64,000 nucleotides of DNA from Bullera alba (lineage: Eukaryota; Basidiomycota; Tremellomycetes; Tremellales; Bulleraceae). Of the stretch, positions 1-10,777 are shown piece after piece (position 1 is the first letter of the stretch; the number at the start of each line of letters is the position of its first letter). Location: positions 2,220,512 to 2,284,511 of the forward strand of contig BCIX01000003.1 of assembly GCA_001600095.1 (NCBI GenBank), read 5' to 3'. The notes under the pieces are model-generated. The model was not told the origin of the DNA and searched no databases. It saw only the letters and a program-made list of their open reading frames with translations. The position numbers and the translations under genes were made by a program.

Positions 1-221
1 CATTGTATACCCAAGACTAAGAGCGACGGACGATTGAACAATCTCACACGATCATCGGGCAAATCCGACGCACAAACCCGATCCACCGGCGGCGTGCTCC
101 GGCCCGGGAATGGCGATAGCGAGCGTGCACACTGTGACTGCAGTGCTGCACTGTATGGGCTGGGGGTGCTGTAGGAGGGCGATGCTGAGCAGCATGCATT
201 CAAGAATGCATGATGAGTGGT

Positions 222-1505
222 CTAGAGGTCCTTGATCCATACTGGCACGACGGCCAGTTTGACCTGAGGCAGCTTTGCAACTTGTTCCAAAACCAATCCC
301 TCCCCGGTCCGCTTGTACATTGTCATGCCACCCTCATCCCTCGCCAGCACGAGCACGTACTTGCCATCTGGGGAAGTGGAGATCCCTCTGAGGTGTCTCC
401 CTGCGCCATGGACGAACGGGGTTGGAGCGCGAGTGACGGCTCCGTCGGGGGATACGGCGAACAAGGCCAATGCGTCCCCTTTATCGCTCTTTGAGAACCT
501 ATTGCCGCAGATCAACAGGCTGGGTCCGTTCGGTGTGAGTGGGGGAGCTAGGATGATCTCGGCTCCTGCCATATCGGCATTATCGGCGTCTTCCCGGGGT
601 AACAGGGAGAGCTTGTTGATGACCTGGGCAGAGGAAAGGTCGTGCACGTAGAGCTGCGATCCCATCTCGGTCAGGGTATACAGGTAGTTTCCGGACGGAT
701 GGATTTGGGAATGCCGAGGACCTTGGCCGAGGTCGAAACCGCCAATGGTGCCGGTGGGCGTGAAGCCCGATTCGGAGGTCTGCAGTCGGTGAATGAGGTT
801 GTTGCCGAGGTCGGGGGCGAATACCTCGCCAGAGGGGTGGACGTGGATTCCATGCACGTGAGGTGCTTCCTGCCGAGGGTGGGATTGCGGTTGGTATTCT
901 GGGATAAAGGTGTGGGAAGGGGTGGAAGAGGTGAAACTGCCATCTGCGGCCAGAGGGATTCGAGAGGCCATATGACCGCCACTCCGTCCGTACTAGACAA
1001 TACCATCAGCGACTGCAAAAACTGAAGGTGGTGATGATCATCAAGCCTGATGGATGAGTCTGGGAGTGGAACAGCTGCAGCTGCATCCCTCGGCCCCAGA
1101 ACCCAGCCAATCTCGCCCAGCACTCGGCTACTCACATGAGCGATCAACAATGCCTTGCCATCCTCTGCTACTGCCAGATGAGTCGGTCCCTGACCACCAC
1201 TAGTCGCCTCTTGTAGCGTCTCAAATCCACCCTCATCCTTCACCCGCAAGACGAACACTTTGCCTTCTATCCAAGAATTGGCATACACGATCTCATGGTG
1301 GGTACTGCGATAGCGATCCATAGAGTCAGCCGCGTCCAGATTGATTGGAGAGGGGTGGTACGTACGGGTGCTGGGTGAGCCAACTTGGATGCTCCTTGAC
1401 TCTGGTGGTGTCGACAAGTTCTAGGGTATTGGCCGAAGAGTCGAAGATGACGGAATAGATGTCAAAGTCGTGGGTTCCCAGGAGGATGAGATGTTTCGAC
1501 GACAT
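222..1505 (-). CDS. Lactonase-family beta-propeller protein (6-phosphogluconolactonase / muconate cyclase-like)
   Basis: Exons read on the minus strand are 1505-1366, 1304-1136 and 992-222, giving 359 residues. Both introns use GT-AG, and removing the 143-nt second intron restores the motif LLIAHYGRSGGH, typical of the PF10282 lactonase family (usually 330-400 residues). Propeller-blade motifs are visible: HVHGIHVHPSG, GPRHSQIHPSG with LYTLTE, and HLRGISTSPDGKYVLV near the C-terminus. Members hydrolyse 6-phosphogluconolactone or act as carboxy-cis,cis-muconate cyclases; the substrate cannot be chosen from sequence. There is no signal peptide, so it is probably cytosolic. A TATAAG element lies 37 bp before the ATG. 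It is divergent from the gene at 2310, with about 800 bp between them. Confidence 0.88.
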
Positions 1506-1541
1506 GCTGGTCAGCGTCCAGGGTCAGATGGCAGATATCGG

Positions 1542-1547
1542 CTTATA
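1542..1547 (-). promoter_or_regulatory. TATA-like element of the lactonase gene
   Basis: TATAAG on the minus strand, 37 bp before the ATG at 1505. This is closer than the 65-80 bp seen at other genes in this window, so the assignment is weaker. Confidence 0.35.
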
Positions 1548-1993
1548 TTACAGTCGTGTAGAGCGGACAGGTGCTACTCGACCAGTTCATGACAACTGAA
1601 GTCTGAGGTGGATCAAGCAGCGAGAGTGCTGTCTGACACCGGACCGGGCGGACCGGTGCATCCCGGATACCGTGGCCGCTGTCCGACTCCAGATGACGGA
1701 CTCGCATGCATTCCAGATGAGGACTTGGCTCCTGGCAGTAAGTCGACCTTGACAGCTTGATCATTGTCCATGCAGAGTCGCAGAGTAGACCAGGGGTTGC
1801 AGGTTGACGGTCGCACCGAGATAAGAGTGCCAGTGCAAGTATGTAGTGACGAGAGGACGGGTCGGAGAATCGTAATCGCGGGGTGGACTTTCTTGGCTAA
1901 TATCCCCGTTGCATTACAGAAGATTGTAATGACCCTGAGCGAAGTCTAATGAGGGATTAGATTGACTAATGACGGCACTCTACTTTTCTAGAA

Positions 1994-2053
1994 CCCTCCC
2001 TGCACTCCCCCCCCGCTCTCTTGCCCCGCCTTGGCCCCCCCTTTGCCCCCCCC
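1994..2053. repeat. C-rich low-complexity tract
   Basis: Four C runs (eight at 2007-2014, four near 2023, seven at 2035-2041, eight at 2046-2053) lie within 50 bp. The complementary strand therefore has G-quadruplex potential. It lies about 260-300 bp before the hypothetical gene at 2310. Confidence 0.6.
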
Positions 2054-2309
2054 TGTCCTTACGGTGCTATGACGTGGTTGCTGCAAGTCATGTGCTGGGA
2101 CACAGAGAGCAAAGTAGAGTTCTGCACACGACGACGACGAGGTGTGTGATGACTTGCAGGCACGATAGAGAGTGAGGAGCATTCCCACAGCACTGCAGCA
2201 TCACCTGACCCGGGTATCACCATAGTCGTACTCTACCTTGGTGCCTTTAGTCGACATTCCAACCAATTTCACATACGAGTACTCGACGTCACTCAGATCC
2301 CCCCTTCCT

Positions 2310-5261
2310 ATGTTCTCCCAAGGCTCATTCAAGTCTTCCCCCTTTTCAACCCACACCGACACTCATACACAGTCCACACCACCACCGCCCTCGCTGTCAG
2401 TCACGCATTCGCCGGCATCACAAGCGTCCACGCCGCATATCGTCGAGCCGAACGACTTTGACTTGGGTCCCAGCACTACCACCAAAGCGTTGGATCACGG
2501 TCGAGCTGGGAAGGATAGCCCCGGACTCACGTTTGTCAAGCCGAAAGAGGTGGCGGAGCTCTTGGGCAGCTTGAGCAGATCGGCAGAGAGACACAACAGA
2601 GCTGGAACACATCACTCCGTGAGTAGGGTATAGGTCTTGGCAGCAGCACTGTGATGAGGGATCATTGTCGCGTCGAGCTGGGAAGCTTGGACACGAAGCT
2701 CGGACACACTCGGTTTCCCCTCATAATCTGAACGTCCAACTCTCTCACTGATCATTCCCCCGCCCACTCCTTTGTCTCGACGCACCCAAAGGGTGACGGA
2801 GGATGAAGGCGCCGCCTTCGGGCATCCTCACACTCCTCCCCCGAAATGACCCGCAATCATCCCATCTCCACCGCCTCTTCACCCTCTGCTATCATGTACA
2901 TATGCACGTAGCTCTCGCTGACATGTACGCGCCCCCGACCTTTCCATCCCTCCTCGACGCTATACTGTACTACTACCCAATTCAAACGCGTCTCAAATCG
3001 CAACCCCCGTCATCAACACCTGGATCACCTACGCTTCCCGACCGCAACTCGCATCATCCCACTCGACCTATTCACCGGAAACGCTACTCGTCACTATCTC
3101 ACTCCCCGACCTCCAACTACCCGTACCCGAACACTTCGTCCCGGTTTCTGAAACAGTCTCATCCACCGCCACCGGTTCACGCGCCCGTCCCACGACTCCA
3201 CTCGTCCTTCCAGGGCGAAGATCAAAAGCGCCCTTCGAACCAAGTCCACGCTCATCGACCATCAGGCAGCATGGACTCGATCTCCGTCAGACGTCATCAG
3301 AGGGAATTGTCGGTCGAAGAGCCCTTTAGCCCCGGTGGTTCCCCCGGTGGTTTCTCCTCCAAGAGCTCTAGACTATCAGCTTCACCCTCCAGACACCATC
3401 ACCAGCTGAACGCTCTGTCACCATTACAAGCGCTGTCCCCGTTACAAACCCCGCATCAGCCACTGAGGGAGAAATCGCCCTCCAATCTCGACATGGGCGC
3501 AGGTCGAGCTCGAGCTCCGAGTCTGACTCGTTCGCTGAGCAGTAGGCAGAGTCTGATTGCCAACGCGGAGAAATGGGGACAAGGAGAAGAGTATGCCATT
3601 GAGGACGTCTCCAACCCGGTCGGTCTGTTCTCGCGACTCACCCTGGTCAAGGCGCCCCAGGAGGCCTCCGGGTTGAAGAGGTGAGCCACCTCGTCCTCTG
3701 ACCTATTTAGCTAATGCGCTGTAGGGCCAAATCCGCCTCTGCACTGGCGCCATTCCCCGTACCTACCGCCTTCAACGTCGATGCTCCAGCGACCACTGCG
3801 CGAGGACCCCGTCGATCATTCGCTGCGGCATCATTCGCATCCTTTACCCCCATGTCTACCGGGTCGAAACCCCTCTCCTCGTCCTTCTCCCACCACTCGG
3901 AGAACACGCACCGGATCTCCGACACTCGATCGGCCTACGGCGGGATGGATATCCAGAAACGCAACTTTAGCCCGGACGAGGTATTGGACATTGCCCAATC
4001 GCTCTCCTCGCCCGTCGCGATTCCCGAAGGCGGATTCAAGGGCGCAGAGTTGAAACGACGAAAATCCGCAGGAAGCTCGTCTGCTCGACGAGGATCGATC
4101 AAGGGCGTCTCTCCGGAGAAACCACCGCTTGCACTCGAGCCAGTGGAATATGTACAACTGGACGAAGACACCTTACTCCCCTTTGTCGACCGATGCGCCG
4201 AGGTCAACGAGCTGTTCCAGCACCCATCCAACGAGAAGATGTTCAAGATGCTCAAAGCGGCCTTCCCAAAGGAGCCCGCTCGACAACACTGGATGGCGCT
4301 CAAGCCCGAGGAATGGAACTGGGACGAATTTGTCAATCACCTCACCACGCTCGACCGCATCCAATGCCCCGACTACGCCTGGGTCTTCCGCGCTCGACAG
4401 GCGGTCCGAGCGCGCTCTGTCGCCCTTTGGGAAAAGGTCGGCACGTGTCTCGGCTGCGATGGGGATCTGCTCAATGCCGGCGGGGAGGACGGCCATCCGT
4501 ACTCGTGGGGCGGACTGGGTTTGGGAGAAGAGGGCGAATACGACTATTCCCAGAATCAAGTGTGGATAGAGGCTCTCGAGGCTGTTGACCCGGAGGAAAA
4601 GGAGAGGAATGAGCGAGCGTTCAAAGATGAATTTGGGGAGATTGTCGAGGATGAGAATGAGCAAGCTGCGGCCGGGATGACGGCCCTGTTGGGGACTATA
4701 GGCGAGGGGGAGGAGGAAGCGCCATTGGCCAAGCCGTTCAAACCGACGACTGCGCAGCGAGCCGGCGGTATGGACACGATTCAAGACCCACTCTCGTCCC
4801 CTCGGGCGCAGTTCAAGCCGACTCTACCGGGATCCCGCTCACACCAGGACGAGGGGCAAACGCGTTCAGTGCGAAGTCGATCGTTCGTCGGGTTGCAAAT
4901 CCTCACTTCGCCCCAAGCGCCAGCTCACGGGGGATCATTGTCGAGATCGCAGTCGATCTCCCACTCCCAATCGTTCGCGTCGCCTGGTACGCCCGGAGGA
5001 GGGGTACAAGCTGTATTTGATAGAGGACCCGGGTCACCCCTGTTCCCCTCTTCGTTCAGCTCGCTGAGCGCAGAGCCCAACTTGGGCCGAAGCGCCACTG
5101 TGGGTATAGCCGGAGGGATAAAGCCCGCTCCGGCCGGCTTTGGAAGGGATACCGGGGATGCAGAGAGGAGGTGGTCCGGGATCAGGAGGAGGAAATCCGG
5201 GGCAGAGCTCTCAGAGAGTGAGTCCAGCTTCAGGCTATGGGAAGGCGAGCTGATGGTATAG
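2310..5261 (+). CDS. Large Ser/Pro-rich protein of unknown function
   Basis: I do not recognise this family. Three long open segments join into one gene. The first (ATG at 2310) ends at a GTGAGT donor near 2621. The second runs to a donor at 3680. The third starts after the acceptor at 3724, and this last junction preserves the frame (GLKR then AKSASAL). The join between the first two segments (2621-2808) is unresolved; an acceptor after AAG at 2808 would be in phase. The N-terminal half is rich in Ser, Pro and His. The best folded candidate is a block around 4135-4600 (LLPFVDRCAEVNELF, then EWNWDEFVNHLTTLDRIQ, then YAWVFRARQAVRARS), followed by a Glu-rich linker and a Ser-rich tail. An alternative is two adjacent genes, the second starting near 2803. 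Confidence 0.6.
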
Positions 5262-7620
5262 GCGCCATCACGTTTGGTTCAGAGAGCGAGTATGCCCATT
5301 CGGCCGTTGGGACCGAGCACGACTAGCGACCCAGAGCCGGAGGCTGCGGGAGGGTGTTGTAGGTTGTGGAGGGGAGACGATGTGAATAACGAGGAGGAGA
5401 AGGGAGTATCTGTACACGAGTAGCCTGGACGAGACCGAAGTTACGAGCATGAATGCGTAGCCTTAGCGGGATACACTGATCGTGTCATTCCACCTCACCA
5501 CCTCACCACCCCACTGATCGCACTCACTCACTCACCGTCCCTTCTTCCGCGGGCTTAACCAGGCTCTAAGCGGGCGTAGACCGCGGTGGTACTGTGATTG
5601 AACCCACCTCGTGTACGGTGTCGACTGTCAAGCGACAACTAGGTGCTAGGCGCTAGGTGCTAACGTGATACAGGAGGAGACCAGTCGGCAGGTTTGTTTC
5701 GGACACTGCACTTCGGACGAGCCGCGGGATGTGATGCCTTGGCTCAAGAGGCGTGAGGGCACAAGGTGCCTGCCTGTGCCTGCATTTGTGACGTGGTAGG
5801 TGGTGGTGGGGATCGACAAGCGAGCTCGAGCTCGTGATAGCCCGTGCTCAGAGCTCAGGAGTCGACAGTGAGGTACAGAAGGGCAGATTCACGATCGATC
5901 CAGGTCGATCCTTTGATCCCATTCATGAGGCGTTCCAGGGATCTAGGGGGTAGTCCTGGGTAGTCACCCAGTCTCCCCTCACTCCTCACTCCTCGCTCTC
6001 CACGGCCTCCTCTGAGCTACTGACCGTACCTCTGCTACTCGTTGCTCGCTTCGCTCGCGAGATACACTAGGAGGACAGAGTCGGATCCACCGAAATCCAC
6101 CCGCCCTGGCCGAATACGCGGCTGAGTCGGAATGGCACTAGCCTAGCGTCGGGCGAGCTCTGCTCTCTTCTGCTCTGCTCTGCTTCAGTGCTGGCTCTGC
6201 TCGCTCTGCTCGCAGAGCTCGCAAGATGGCGTGACGCACGCACGTAATGCTGATCGGAACGTGACGAGAGAGGACGGCCATGCTCATCAATACACTCTAC
6301 ACGACGAATGACAGAGAGGAGATAGACTCGAGTTACTCCGCTCTGGCCCCGAAACAATGTCCGTCCAGTCTCCGTGTCAATGGTACTGTAGTGCTGCTAG
6401 CGTTGCTAGCGTTGCTCGCTCGCAGTGATCTACTTGGTCTGCACTCGCTCACCAGCAGCGACCCACTGCATAGCATACGGCCGTCGTGGACGACTGCAAT
6501 TCCGACCCGAGGCCCGACTCCGACGCCAGAGCGCCAAAGCGTCGCACTCGGGGGTAGATTGGTAAGCTTAGCGCGGTTATACGTGCGACGCCTTCTTGTG
6601 CCGCAACTTCTCCGAGAGCGCGAGAGCTGTCCTGCTCCTGCTCTCCTTCTCTTCTGCTCTTTTGCTCTCCAGCTCTCCTGCTCTTCAGCCTCGCAGCCTC
6701 ATAGCAGCTCATAGCTCGCTCGCTCTCGCTCGCTGTTTCACCCTGCCCTCGTGCCTCTCGTACCGTCCCAGTGGTCCAAAGCTTCTGCTTCCTCGCCGTC
6801 TAAGCTTACCTTACCGTCCATCGCTCAGCCTCGCTCAGCCCACGCACGCTTCGCCTTGAGCGGTCGGTCGGCGAATTTCCACTGAATGCAATTTGCGGCT
6901 CAAGTTTTCCGTCTGACGTTTGGGTGGATCCTCTCGACCGTCGACCGTCGGGGCGTGAAGGAGATCGGGGATAAGCAGGTCAGTCAGCAGCAGCGCTCAG
7001 CCGCGACGGGCAGCAAGAAATGGGAGTGGGGGGGAGTAGGACGCTACCGGAAGAACAGATGGGATCTAGGATCCCAGCGTCGTCCCTAGGCCCTAGGGAA
7101 GGGGTTGGACGGATGACAGAGGTCCGAGACCGAAGCGGCCGCGGGCAGGAGCAGCGTCGGGACTAGCACAAGCATACTGTAGGCAACGAGAGTCAACGTC
7201 TCTCTGCAGATAAAGTATGGTTGTGATAGGGTTCTGGTTCGAGGGTCAAACTTCACAATCTCTCCCCGCACATGTCATCCCCTCGCTGCCATTTGCCAGG
7301 GTCAACTCGCTCGCAGCGACCTCAGTGATACTCTGTAATCTGTTTGATCGTCGTCGAACTATACTCCTGCTCCAGCACCAGGAGTCTACTCGTACACCGA
7401 CTCGCACCCGGACTCGAAGTCGGACTCTGCTGTCGTCCAGAGTCGCTATTTGGTCGCTCGAGTTCAAACCATACCTGAACGCTATCCTGCCGCCTCCCTG
7501 TAACCCAATCTCCCACCCTTTCCCGCCCCAGGCCCAAGCTCGACCCCACCACCCCTTTGAATCAATCCATGCCCAAAACCTTAAGACAACCCTAGTCCAG
7601 CCTAGGCCCTATCCGCCAGA
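5262..7620. other. Long intergenic/leader region upstream of the ERT1-like regulator
   Basis: About 2.36 kb without a supported gene. It is full of short direct repeats: GGTGCTAGGC-type near 5640-5665, GCTCTGCTCT-type near 6160-6215, and CT-rich tracts near 6620-6760. Several short open frames occur in the CT-rich part and look like composition artefacts or upstream ORFs. The last few hundred bases before 7621 are pyrimidine-rich, consistent with a long 5' leader. Confidence 0.5.
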
Positions 7621-10600
7621 ATGACTGCCGTCTCCAATCCATCCCGGGTGTCGAGCGAGACCATTCGTGCGAGGAGAAGCAGTGCAGTGGACTCTGCTGG
7701 CCCTGGCATCAATGCAGACTACACCGGTGGACTCGACGGACAGAATGTGGATGTGAACGGTCACTTTATGCAAAATGGTGGAATCGGAATTACCGCCCAT
7801 AACGAGATCCACAATCACAATTCCAACATCCACAGTCAACTTCAACCACTGCCCACACCGATCCAGTCGTTCCCAACCCGCAAGCTATCGATCCCACCGC
7901 TCCCGAGGACATTGTCCACCGATACTAGACAAGCGGCCATTGCGGCGATGCAGGCCCGGCAGGAAACTTGGAATCGATCCGCCGCGAGGTCATCCACGTC
8001 GTCGGACTCGGCGGCTTCTCATCATTCAGGCCTATCCACCGCGTCCAACGGCTCGCATTCTATCGCCTCGTCATCGCCCCCCTCGCCTATCCATGTCACG
8101 GGGGGTGGGGGGGATGGTCGTGCTGGACCCAGTGGCGCCAGTAGCAGTAGTATTAATCAAAGAGGAGAATTGTCGACAGGGTTGAAACCCTTGAAACCGA
8201 GTGGCACTGGCCAGAGCGGGAAGAATGGGAGCGGGAGCGGGAGTGGGAGTGGGAGCGGGAAGAATCCAAGTACAGGCAAGGAAGTCAAGACGAGGACGAG
8301 GAAAAAGGTCGCAAAGGCTTGTTTGGCTTGTCAGAAGTCACACCTGACCTGCGATGAGAGTGAGTCGAGTAAGTGTGACCAGGGCTGATGGGCCAGAGCG
8401 ACCATGTACGAGGTGCCTGAAGAAGGGAGTTGGGGATGCGTGTGTTGAGGGAGTGAGGAAGAAGGCAAAGTATCTCTTGGAAGGGGACGAGCGGGGTGAG
8501 TCGCGAATCCGGGATCATCAATCCTGCATCCTATGGCTCGTTGTATACTAATTAGCCATCCTTGTGTGCTGATCATACCATGCTTAGATGGCCTGCAAGC
8601 TGGTAGAAGCGCCTCGCCACCATACACCCACTCCCAGCCCACTATCCAGGACAACAACCCGACTCTGCCCCAACTCAACCCCGACCTCTCCATCCCCAAT
8701 ATCCCCCCACTACAAACCCTCCCGACGCTTCCCTCCCCAGAGACGTCGACTAGACCCTCCGTCCCAGACGATATATGGCTTTCGGCGCCATTACCCCCCG
8801 AAGGCGACGACGCGAGGCAGATATGGGGCGACATGATCACTGGCTCGGGCGGAGGTGGAGGTGGGGTCGGGAATAACGGATCAAGGATGGATGGCGATGG
8901 CGGGGGCTCATATCGTAAGTCGAAATCAAGTCAATCATACTTTTGCGATTGGTGCGACATCCTCCGTTGTGAAGCGGTTTGGAGAGGAGTTTGCAACACC
9001 TTGCATCTGCATACCTGGTCCGCGATGACCCGAGTGTGATCATCTCCCGTATTACTTCTCCCCTATGTCTCTCCACCCCAGCCATGAATCTCGTCTCGCT
9101 GTCCTCTCTAAAACACGATCTCTCCCCCTCCCGCACAGCTCGTCGTCGCTGCCTCTCGTCCAAGTCACCCCTGCTAACCCCCACCTAGCCTTCGGACCGA
9201 CTGCCGCTGCCGACGAGTTTCAAATGCTCGACGCCATGTTCGGCAACATGTCCCCCATGTTCCCGTTCTCCGAGCCCACGCCGACCGCAACTTCCAATGC
9301 CGACGACGACCCGTTCGGTCTTAATGGAAATCTCACTGGGGGATTCCTGGACACGCCTTGGGGCAAGGATCTGCCAATGTACATGGACAATGGCGGGACT
9401 CAACAACAGGGTATGAACCTCGGCGGACAATCATCCGGCATCCTCGACCCGCAGCAGTCCCAATCGCAACCCCCTCAGCCGACATTGCAGCCGCCACAAC
9501 CGCAGCCACAAGCGCAACAAATACAGTCAGCGCAGAAGATGAATCCCCCGCAGTTTGACTCTCTATCCTCATGGACCCATTGGGCCAATACGAACGGTAA
9601 TCTCATCAACAACCTATCATCGGCCTCCCCCGTCCGGCCCCGAAACTCTGTCGCTCTCAACCCGAAGCCCCTGCAAACTCCAGACGTTGGCGACCTGATG
9701 GACCTAGACCCGAGGCCAAAGACGGCGGCTGGCGACTTGGTCGGAGGCAATAATACCGGCGAGACGAGGGTCATTGGCGAAGGACCATTCTCGATGGGCA
9801 GCTTCAGAGCAGGAAGGGGGTTAACCCCGAGCGAGGTGTATCGGAACGTCGTGAAGCCGTAGTAAGTCCCGGAGCACGAGTGGGTGGATGGGTGACGAGC
9901 TGACGGGGCGTAGCGATTATACCGAGGGATACCACGTTTTGATGCAGTACCTCTCTGAAAAGTGAGTGAAGTCGTGCTGGAATGGGGATGATGTGGCGCT
10001 GACACGACCTAGTTTCGAGCAGAAAGAGGTCTTGCGAGTGGTCCACAGTTTGGCGACGTATCGACCGAGTTTGATCGCGTTGCAGTGAGCACCGTCCCAT
10101 CGCCTCGCCGGAGTGGTACTGACTGAGTCCTAGGATGCCAATGAGCGAAGAGGATGAGATCTTCCTGGAGCGATCCTTCCAGCGGACCCTGATTGTGAGT
10201 ACCCCAGCTCTCCCCCTCCTGTCCCCATAATCCCCATGAAGCGAGACGATATACCTGCTGGTACACTCGCTGACCCACCCCCGCGTAGGAGCTCGAAAAG
10301 CTCATATCGTACTCTGCCACTCCGACGGCGGTATGGCGTCGGACCGGGGAGATATGCTACGCCAACCCCGAGTTCTGCAAGTTGGTCCAGAGGTCCGAAG
10401 TCGAGCTGTTCGGGAGGAAGAGCTACATCTACCAGCTCTTCCACAAGGCATCGTAAGTGCCCTCCATCCCACCGTGCCACTATTCCACTATTCCGCCATT
10501 CACTATTCCACTATTCCAGTTAGAATGGCAGTGAACTGGGCGGCTCGCTGACGCTCGCCGCTCGCCTAGGGTCATCACATACTGGGAAAACTTCTCCGTA

Positions 10601-10777
10601 CACGCGTTTGAGAACACGACTCAAAACTTCTTCCAGCCCACGAAACTGAGCTTGGCGAACCGGGGGGGTGGGGAGCAAGGGCACGTGGCGTGCTCGGCCT
10701 GTTTCACCATTCGGCGCGATGTGTTCGATCTGCCTTCGGTGGTCATTGGCCAGTTCCTTCCTATACCCGCGGAGTAG
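7621..10777 (+). CDS. ERT1: Zn2Cys6-PAS transcriptional activator, Ert1/AcuK/Rds2 family (gluconeogenesis regulator)
   Basis: Nine exons can be drawn: 7621-8359, 8397-8495, 8588-8914, 9189-9861, 9914-9961, 10013-10084, 10134-10194, 10289-10452 and 10570-10777, giving 796 residues with every junction in phase. The N-terminus is low complexity, including a Gly-Ser run near 8226-8262. Splicing intron 1 assembles the binuclear cluster [18 protein letters not shown] followed by TRCLKK and a last Cys, as in the Ert1/AcuK/AcuM/Rds2 group. The C-terminal 200 residues match the family's PAS-like domain: [29 protein letters not shown], then [19 protein letters not shown] before the stop. Known members activate gluconeogenic genes such as PCK1 and FBP1 on non-fermentable carbon. 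The specific orthologue is inferred. Intron 8 contains CACTATTC-type microsatellite units (about 10481-10519). Confidence 0.87.

Larger units (their letters stand above)
1506..2309. other. Divergent intergenic region between lactonase and hypothetical gene
   Basis: No convincing coding sequence is visible. It should hold the promoters of both flanking genes. It contains the lactonase TATA element and a strongly C-biased stretch near 2000-2053. Confidence 0.6.

Noticed and set aside
7225..7260. B-box-like GGTTCGAGGGTC
   Set aside because: It deviates from the GGTTCGANTCC consensus and no cloverleaf can be drawn around it.
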